Made by a program: the position numbers and the translations under genes. The notes beneath the pieces are model-generated. The model made no database searches and was not told the origin of the DNA. It saw nothing but the letters and a program-made list of their open reading frames with translations. Below, piece after piece: positions 6,802-10,712 of a stretch of 10,712 nt of DNA. The first letter of the stretch is position 1. Every line of letters starts with the position of its first letter. This DNA comes from Candidatus Methanocomedens sp. (GTDB taxonomy: Archaea > Halobacteriota > Methanosarcinia > Methanosarcinales > Methanocomedenaceae). The stretch covers positions 1 to 10,712 of the forward strand of contig QBUR01000170.1 in NCBI GenBank assembly GCA_013374385.1, written 5' to 3'.

Positions 6802-7724
6802 TTTTTCCTCCTTACCATGTATACCAGGAATAATATTGAAATGACCATGACAACAATAACGGCCACAGGTACAGTTGTCTCTTTTGATTCTACCTTTGGA
6901 TTGATTTGAAGGTAATCGTCTCTCTGGTCTTGTGTGTACTCTACAGAAAGAATTGCATTGAAAGGATGAATATATGATTCATCACCACGCTCAAACCGGA
7001 CTGTATTGTTGGTAGTCCCAACAAACTCAGTGACATCCCACCTGTCAAGGTCAAAATATGCACCTGATTTTCTCCTGCCAACATCTTCGCCCAGCAAATG
7101 AGAATTGAAATATAACTTATCCATTTCACCCTCATTACCTGCAATCATCATTGTCCATAGTGTGGCATTAGTTGTTGCTTTTAAGTGTTCACTCTCGAAT
7201 ATTACCTCTGCATTGTCAATTTTTTTCATCTCTGATAGAGCATGGTTCCCTTCTGCAATCCAAAACATGGTCTGGGGCATGGTAGCATCCTTATACACTG
7301 CCACCAGGACAATGCTGTACGGCGCACCGTTTGTGTTATGGTATGTTACTGATACAGTGTTCATCCCTGGTGATAATTCATCGGTGACATTAAAGACATA
7401 ATCACAAATCCCCCATGCGGCCACATAATCAGGTTCGCTTTTTTTACCCAGGATATTTTCATTAATGGTGACCTCGACCCAATCGCCTTCGTTATAATTC
7501 CACATTGGCACATACAGGCGGGCATATTCAATGTTATCAGGCAGGTCAAAGTATTCTACATAGGGGTCTTCATAAGTAAGCCCGTGACCGCCGCCAACGT
7601 AAACCCCACCATGGATACTGCCTTCGGCTATAGTATACAATGGCGTCCCTTCCCCCCTCCATTCACCAGCTGATGCCAGGGGTACCAGCAACAAGATAGA
7701 AATTAAAAGAACGATTCCCTTCAT
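6798..7724 (-). CDS. DUF3344 surface protein with C-terminal membrane anchor
   Basis: A secreted protein of 308 residues from the ATG at 7724. It has a signal peptide (MKGIVLLISILLLVPLASA), then a DUF3344 domain with GGVYVGGGHGL near the mature N-terminus and the strands YARLYVPMW and FWIAEGNHAL. It ends in one hydrophobic helix followed by RRKK, which fixes it in the membrane with the domain outside. It resembles the DUF3344 part of the 586-residue neighbour but has no CARDB or EF-hand. The gene follows the EcfT stop (TAA) after a single nucleotide and has GGGGAT just upstream as ribosome binding site; an upstream in-frame start at 7751 would add nine residues overlapping EcfT and spoil the signal peptide. 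It sits between EcfT and the S component, so it probably works on the outer face of this importer as a substrate-capture or scaffold protein (inference). Confidence 0.8.
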   Translation of the reverse strand: MKGIVLLISILLLVPLASAGEWRGEGTPLYTIAEGSIHGGVYVGGGHGLTYEDPYVEYFDLPDNIEYARLYVPMWNYNEGDWVEVTINENILGKKSEPDYVAAWGICDYVFNVTDELSPGMNTVSVTYHNTNGAPYSIVLVAVYKDATMPQTMFWIAEGNHALSEMKKIDNAEVIFESEHLKATTNATLWTMMIAGNEGEMDKLYFNSHLLGEDVGRRKSGAYFDLDRWDVTEFVGTTNNTVRFERGDESYIHPFNAILSVEYTQDQRDDYLQINPKVESKETTVPVAVIVVMVISILFLVYMVRRKK

Positions 7725-7725
7725 T

Positions 7726-8577
7726 TTATATCCCCGGCACTGTGCCGCCATAACCTATGAAACTGAGATACAGCCCTGTACCCATGAAGACAAAGATATA
7801 GGAAAGAAAAATATAGTCAGCGCGACCCAGTTTAAGTTCATTTAAGTAGGTCCTGTTCTTTGTGGCCCTGAAAGCCCTGGAATCTGCAGCGATGGCCATC
7901 TGGCGACCTGACCTTAAAATATTGATGACCAGCGGGAAAAATAGGTATTTTAATGCGACTATCTTGTTAGTGATACCTTTCATATTAAGGCCCCGTACCT
8001 GCATGGCATTTATGGTAATGAGACTTTCCTCTATCATGGAAGGAGCAAAACTTACTGCAGAAGAAACCATGAAAGCGATCTCGCTTGGAAAACCGAAGTG
8101 TCTCTTTCCTATCTGGATAAAACGTACAAGACCTGCAATGAGCTCACTGGGATGGGTGGTGGCCACAAGCAGGAGAGCGGCACTCACAGATGCCATGAAC
8201 CTGAATGACTGGATGAAACCATACACGACGCCTTCTTTATATACATGGATTCCACCTGTAATTGGTCCAATAACTGGAAAGTGTGCAGGGATTATGGTAA
8301 ATGTGGGTATGTCACCCCAGTAATAGAATAAAGATTGAGAAAACATGAACCCGAATACCATAGTAAATAGTACAAAAGCCACTGAACTGACCTTCTCCCT
8401 GGTTGGGCGCAGGAGTGCCCAAAATGGCAGGGTTGATAAGAATATCGCCAACAATACCCACGGTACACCGGCTGTTATGGTCAGGGTGGAGACACTGAAT
8501 ACCCAAATTAACTTGACCCTGGGGTCTATGCTGTGGATTATTGTCTCCTTTTGTTCATAACGAAATAGTCCCCGCAA
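7726..8577 (-). CDS. ecfT: ECF transporter T component (EcfT/CbiQ family)
   Basis: A 283-residue integral membrane protein, the energy-coupling subunit that joins the S component to the ATPases. It starts like family members (MRGLFRYE...IDPRVKL), with several hydrophobic spans and the two cytoplasmic coupling motifs: AMQVRG at 191-196, and AADSRAF at 230-236, a variant of the usual A-x-x-R-G. These Arg-bearing motifs dock into grooves of the two ATPase domains. The start is TTG (8577-8575) with GGTGGT 4-9 nt upstream; no ATG gives a full N-terminus. It is the first gene of the minus-strand run, preceded by a TATA-like box at 8623-8630, and is divergent from the ATPase gene. A long extracytoplasmic loop (about 85-115) looks larger than usual. 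Substrate specificity comes from the S component, not from this protein. Confidence 0.9.
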   Translation of the reverse strand: MRGLFRYEQKETIIHSIDPRVKLIWVFSVSTLTITAGVPWVLLAIFLSTLPFWALLRPTREKVSSVAFVLFTMVFGFMFSQSLFYYWGDIPTFTIIPAHFPVIGPITGGIHVYKEGVVYGFIQSFRFMASVSAALLLVATTHPSELIAGLVRFIQIGKRHFGFPSEIAFMVSSAVSFAPSMIEESLITINAMQVRGLNMKGITNKIVALKYLFFPLVINILRSGRQMAIAADSRAFRATKNRTYLNELKLGRADYIFLSYIFVFMGTGLYLSFIGYGGTVPGI

Positions 8578-8664
8578 AATACCACCAAAATTACTACGAT
8601 TTTACTTAAAAGTATTACAGCTAATATAAAGCTATGTTATTTATACTTAATTGGTGTTATTCGG
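8578..8664. promoter_or_regulatory. Divergent promoter region between EcfT and the ECF ATPase
   Basis: This 87-nt spacer drives both transcription directions. On the minus strand TTTATATT (8630-8623) is a good box A, placing initiation near 8600 with a short leader ahead of the EcfT TTG. On the plus strand the same AT block, or TTTATA at 8640-8645, could serve the ATPase gene. No copy of the 225-261 inverted repeat is present, so common control by the NikR-like protein has no support here. GGTG at 8653-8656 is the likely ATPase ribosome binding site. Confidence 0.5.
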
Positions 8665-10446
8665 TTGGACAAAAATATAATGATATCAATTGAAAATCTT
8701 ACTTATAATTATCCTGATTCAGATGAAACTGCACTTGATAATATCAACCTCACAGTCGAAGAGGGCGAGTTCGTACTCCTTCTGGGACCCAGCGGTTGCG
8801 GTAAATCAACTCTTGTACAGTGCTTGAATGGTATTATTCCAAAAGTTGCGGGTGGAGTCCTCATCGGTGAGATATCCATTAATGGAAAAAATGTACGGGA
8901 CCATAAGGTTCATCAATTATCTACCGATGTTGGATTGGTGTTCCAGAACCCTGATACCCAGTTGTTCGGGTTGACAGTGGAAGAGGATATTGCTTTTGGA
9001 CCTGAGAATTTAGGAATTGAAAGGGAAGGGATACAGTCCCGTGTGAAAAGTTCACTGAAAACGGTGGGATTAGAGGACATGAAGGAAAGGTTTACTTTCA
9101 CGTTATCAGGGGGTGAAAAGCAGCGAACAGCCATCGCAGGTAACCTTGCTATGGAACCCAAAATATTGGTGCTTGATGAACCAACTTCTGACCTTGACCC
9201 GGCAGGTACAAAAGAGGTATTTGAAACCCTGAAACACCTGAACAGGGATAGAGGGATTACGATTATCCTTATAGAACACAAGATCGATGAGGTACTGGGA
9301 CTTGCAGACAGGACTGTAGTAATGGACAAGGGCAGGATTATCCTGGATGGGAATACCTGTGATATTTTCAGCCATAACCTTGATGTTCTGGAACGAATTG
9401 GCATTCATCTGCCTCAGTTGATGCGCATTTCCAGTATGCTGGGAGTAAGACCATCCTACAAGGAAATTGTATCTGGCCTGGGCGATCTCAACGGCTCTTT
9501 TAAACAATTGCCAGCCTCATCCCATCCCGTCAGTGGTCCGCCCCAGATAGTATTTGAGAATGTTGGATATAACTACCATGGCGGGCACCAGGCATTGAAA
9601 GGGATTGACCTGGAAATCGGACTGGGCGAGTTTGTGGCCCTCATCGGACCCAACGGCTCAGGAAAGACCACCCTGTTAAGTTGCCTGATAGGACTTATAA
9701 GGCCAACAGCGGGACGAATACTGGTGGGTGGGCAGGATATACGAAAGCGGGGCGTGGCCGAAATGGCCCAGGCTGTTGGGTACCTGTTCCAGAATCCTGA
9801 CTACCAGCTATTCACTGACACGGTGCATGATGAGGTGGCATTCGGACTTAAGAACAGGCAATCAAGACCTGATGATATTGATAAGAGGGTAGACCAGGCC
9901 CTGGAAATGATGGAACTATCAGTTTACCACGATCGTCACCCGCATTCACTGAGCCGGGGCCAAAGGCAGAGGCTGGCGGTGGCTTCCATACTGTCAATGG
10001 AACCTGATATCATCGTGCTGGACGAACCCACCACCGGGCAGGACAGGGGACACCTGAACAAGTTCCTGACCCAGATGAAGATGTTGAACGAAGCAGGGAA
10101 AACGATAATCCTGATAAGCCACGACATGGGTGTGGTGGCAGAATATGCGAGCAGGACCATTGTGATGAAAGACGGGGGGGTATTGATGGATGCCGGTACC
10201 AGGGAGGTGTTTTCCAGGCCTGATATTCTTGAGCAGGCGTCCATTGAGCCGCATCTGCTGGCCAGGGCGTGTAATGATGTGCGAGAGGGGGGGAGGGGGA
10301 GATATTCCGGTGCTGCTGACTGTGGGGGAGCTGGAGCGGTATTTGGGGTAGGGGCGAGTTGGGTTCTATTTTCTTGCATCTCAAGGATGCTCGTGATATT
10401 TGACTCCTTTAATTACTCAAAGCACAACAGTGCCGACGGTTATTAA
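8665..10446 (+). CDS. Tandem ECF transporter ATPase (CbiO/YkoD-type), with C-terminal frameshift
   Basis: Two complete nucleotide-binding domains in one chain, the motor of the ECF importer. Domain 1: Walker A GPSGCGKST 41-49, Q-loop Gln94 (FQNPDTQLF), signature LSGGE 147-151, Walker B ILVLDE 167-172, switch His205. Domain 2: Walker A GPNGSGKTT 328-336, Q-loop Gln376 (FQNPDYQLF), signature LSRGQ 429-433, Walker B IIVLDE 449-454, His486. The FQNPDxQLF pattern marks ECF ATPases. The TTG at 8665 has GGTG 8 nt upstream; the ATG at 8680 is an alternative without a well-placed site. From about residue 543 the reading frame is wrong: one base over, GDIPVLLTVGELERYLG ends at a TAG (10349-10351), matching the usual CbiO C-terminus. 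One extra G in 10287-10299 explains it; the restored protein is about 561 residues, so 10352-10446 is probably noncoding. It pairs with EcfT, transcribed divergently. Confidence 0.93.
   Translation: MDKNIMISIENLTYNYPDSDETALDNINLTVEEGEFVLLLGPSGCGKSTLVQCLNGIIPKVAGGVLIGEISINGKNVRDHKVHQLSTDVGLVFQNPDTQLFGLTVEEDIAFGPENLGIEREGIQSRVKSSLKTVGLEDMKERFTFTLSGGEKQRTAIAGNLAMEPKILVLDEPTSDLDPAGTKEVFETLKHLNRDRGITIILIEHKIDEVLGLADRTVVMDKGRIILDGNTCDIFSHNLDVLERIGIHLPQLMRISSMLGVRPSYKEIVSGLGDLNGSFKQLPASSHPVSGPPQIVFENVGYNYHGGHQALKGIDLEIGLGEFVALIGPNGSGKTTLLSCLIGLIRPTAGRILVGGQDIRKRGVAEMAQAVGYLFQNPDYQLFTDTVHDEVAFGLKNRQSRPDDIDKRVDQALEMMELSVYHDRHPHSLSRGQRQRLAVASILSMEPDIIVLDEPTTGQDRGHLNKFLTQMKMLNEAGKTIILISHDMGVVAEYASRTIVMKDGGVLMDAGTREVFSRPDILEQASIEPHLLARACNDVREGGRGRYSGAADCGGAGAVFGVGASWVLFSCISRMLVIFDSFNYSKHNSADGY
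10287..10299 (+). other. G-run where the ATPase frame shifts by one base
   Basis: Seven G, one A and five G (10287-10299) sit where the annotated frame stops matching the family. Removing one G gives REGGGGDIPVLLTVGELERYLG-type continuation, ending at 10351. It is either an assembly or sequencing error in a homopolymer or a true slippage mutation; the domain cores upstream are intact either way. Confidence 0.7.
10364..10375 (+). terminator. Possible T-rich terminator after the restored ATPase stop
   Basis: TTCTATTTTCTT follows the restored TAG stop (10349-10351) by about 12 nt. T-rich tracts end transcription in many archaea without a hairpin, so this fits better if the short, restored reading frame is right. 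The tract is short and the call is weak. Confidence 0.25.
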
Positions 10447-10467
10447 TATTTTATTTTGCGTATTGCA

Positions 10468-10712
10468 TCATCTCAAAAACAATACTGTGGCAAAAGTTAC
10501 GAAGAAATGAATGTAGTGAAACAGAATGGGTGCCGCTATGTTTTTGTACTTGTGCATCAGCGCCGCAGATATCGTAAATAAAACCATGGAATGGTAAAGC
10601 CCTGTGACGCCAACATCCAAATGACCTAAACCGTTTATGAACGATGTCAAAACAGCAGCAATCGGCCAGGAGATGTATTGGCTTATTCTTGTGAATAAGA
10701 ACCCCCTATAAA
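10468..10712 (-). CDS. Probable CPBP-family membrane protease, partial (C-terminal part)
   Basis: The stop TGA is at 10470-10468 and the frame stays open to the right edge, giving at least 80 residues with the N-terminus outside the window. An internal TTG at 10650 can start a 60-residue reading but is not the true start, because the upstream codons keep family character. The visible part begins YRGFLFTRI, as follows the EExxxR motif of CPBP (CAAX protease/bacteriocin-processing, Abi) proteins. It continues with a helix ending LGHL, where the second-motif His should be, and later ILFHYIHFF, where the third-motif His should be. The usual Phe four residues before the second His is Asn here. CPBP members are integral membrane proteases or scaffold proteins of varied role. 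It converges on the ATPase gene and is probably unrelated to the importer. The identification is from motif spacing only. Confidence 0.55.
   Translation of the reverse strand, partial: YRGFLFTRISQYISWPIAAVLTSFINGLGHLDVGVTGLYHSMVLFTISAALMHKYKNIAAPILFHYIHFFVTFATVLFLR

Noticed and set aside
9949..9963. Degenerate ABC signature LSRGQ in domain 2 as evidence of an inactive half
   Set aside because: Walker A, Walker B Glu and the switch His are all intact, and LSRGQ is a frequent variant in tandem CbiO-type ATPases.
1..10712. CRISPR arrays, IS elements, tRNA or rRNA genes
   Set aside because: No spaced direct-repeat array, transposase motif, terminal inverted repeats or structured RNA gene was seen.

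Overview
The window looks archaeal, most likely a methanogen- or ANME-type euryarchaeon (Methanosarcinales-like; inferred from protein families, not proven). The reasons are DUF3344-type surface proteins, CARDB ectodomains, GGTG-type ribosome binding sites, TATA-like boxes, several TTG starts and a NikR-like ribbon-helix-helix regulator. Sampled 60-base stretches run from about 33% to 53% G+C.

Layout. (1) At 1-291 there is an upstream region with no convincing gene but a perfect 11-bp inverted repeat at 225-261, just ahead of a NikR-like regulator (292-708, +). (2) Eight minus-strand genes run from 8577 down to 806, with overlaps or short gaps. In transcription order they are an ECF transporter T component (EcfT); a DUF3344 surface protein with a C-terminal anchor; an ECF S component of YkoE type with an added signal peptide and ectodomain; a 69-residue His-rich helical protein; a DUF3344 + EF-hand + CARDB protein; a third DUF3344 protein with a PGF-CTERM-like tail; and a MacB-type ABC ATPase and permease. 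(3) Divergent from EcfT, with an 87-nt spacer, is a tandem two-domain ECF ATPase (8665-10446, +). Its last ~50 codons are out of frame, and removing one G restores the expected C-terminus. (4) At the right edge, on the minus strand, is the C-terminal part of a probable CPBP-family membrane protease.

How the genes fit together. EcfT, the S component and the tandem ATPase make a complete ECF importer. Embedded in its operon are three different DUF3344 surface proteins, a possible metal-binding small protein and a MacB-like transporter or mechanotransmission pair. The arrangement suggests an envelope-spanning uptake system in which secreted proteins feed or sense for an importer. The substrate is not known: YkoE relatives are linked to thiamine precursors or were named 'cobalt' permeases, while the NikR fold and His-rich protein hint at a metal or metal-cofactor. 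The NikR-like protein has lost all four nickel-ligand positions, so it probably does not respond to nickel in the classical way.
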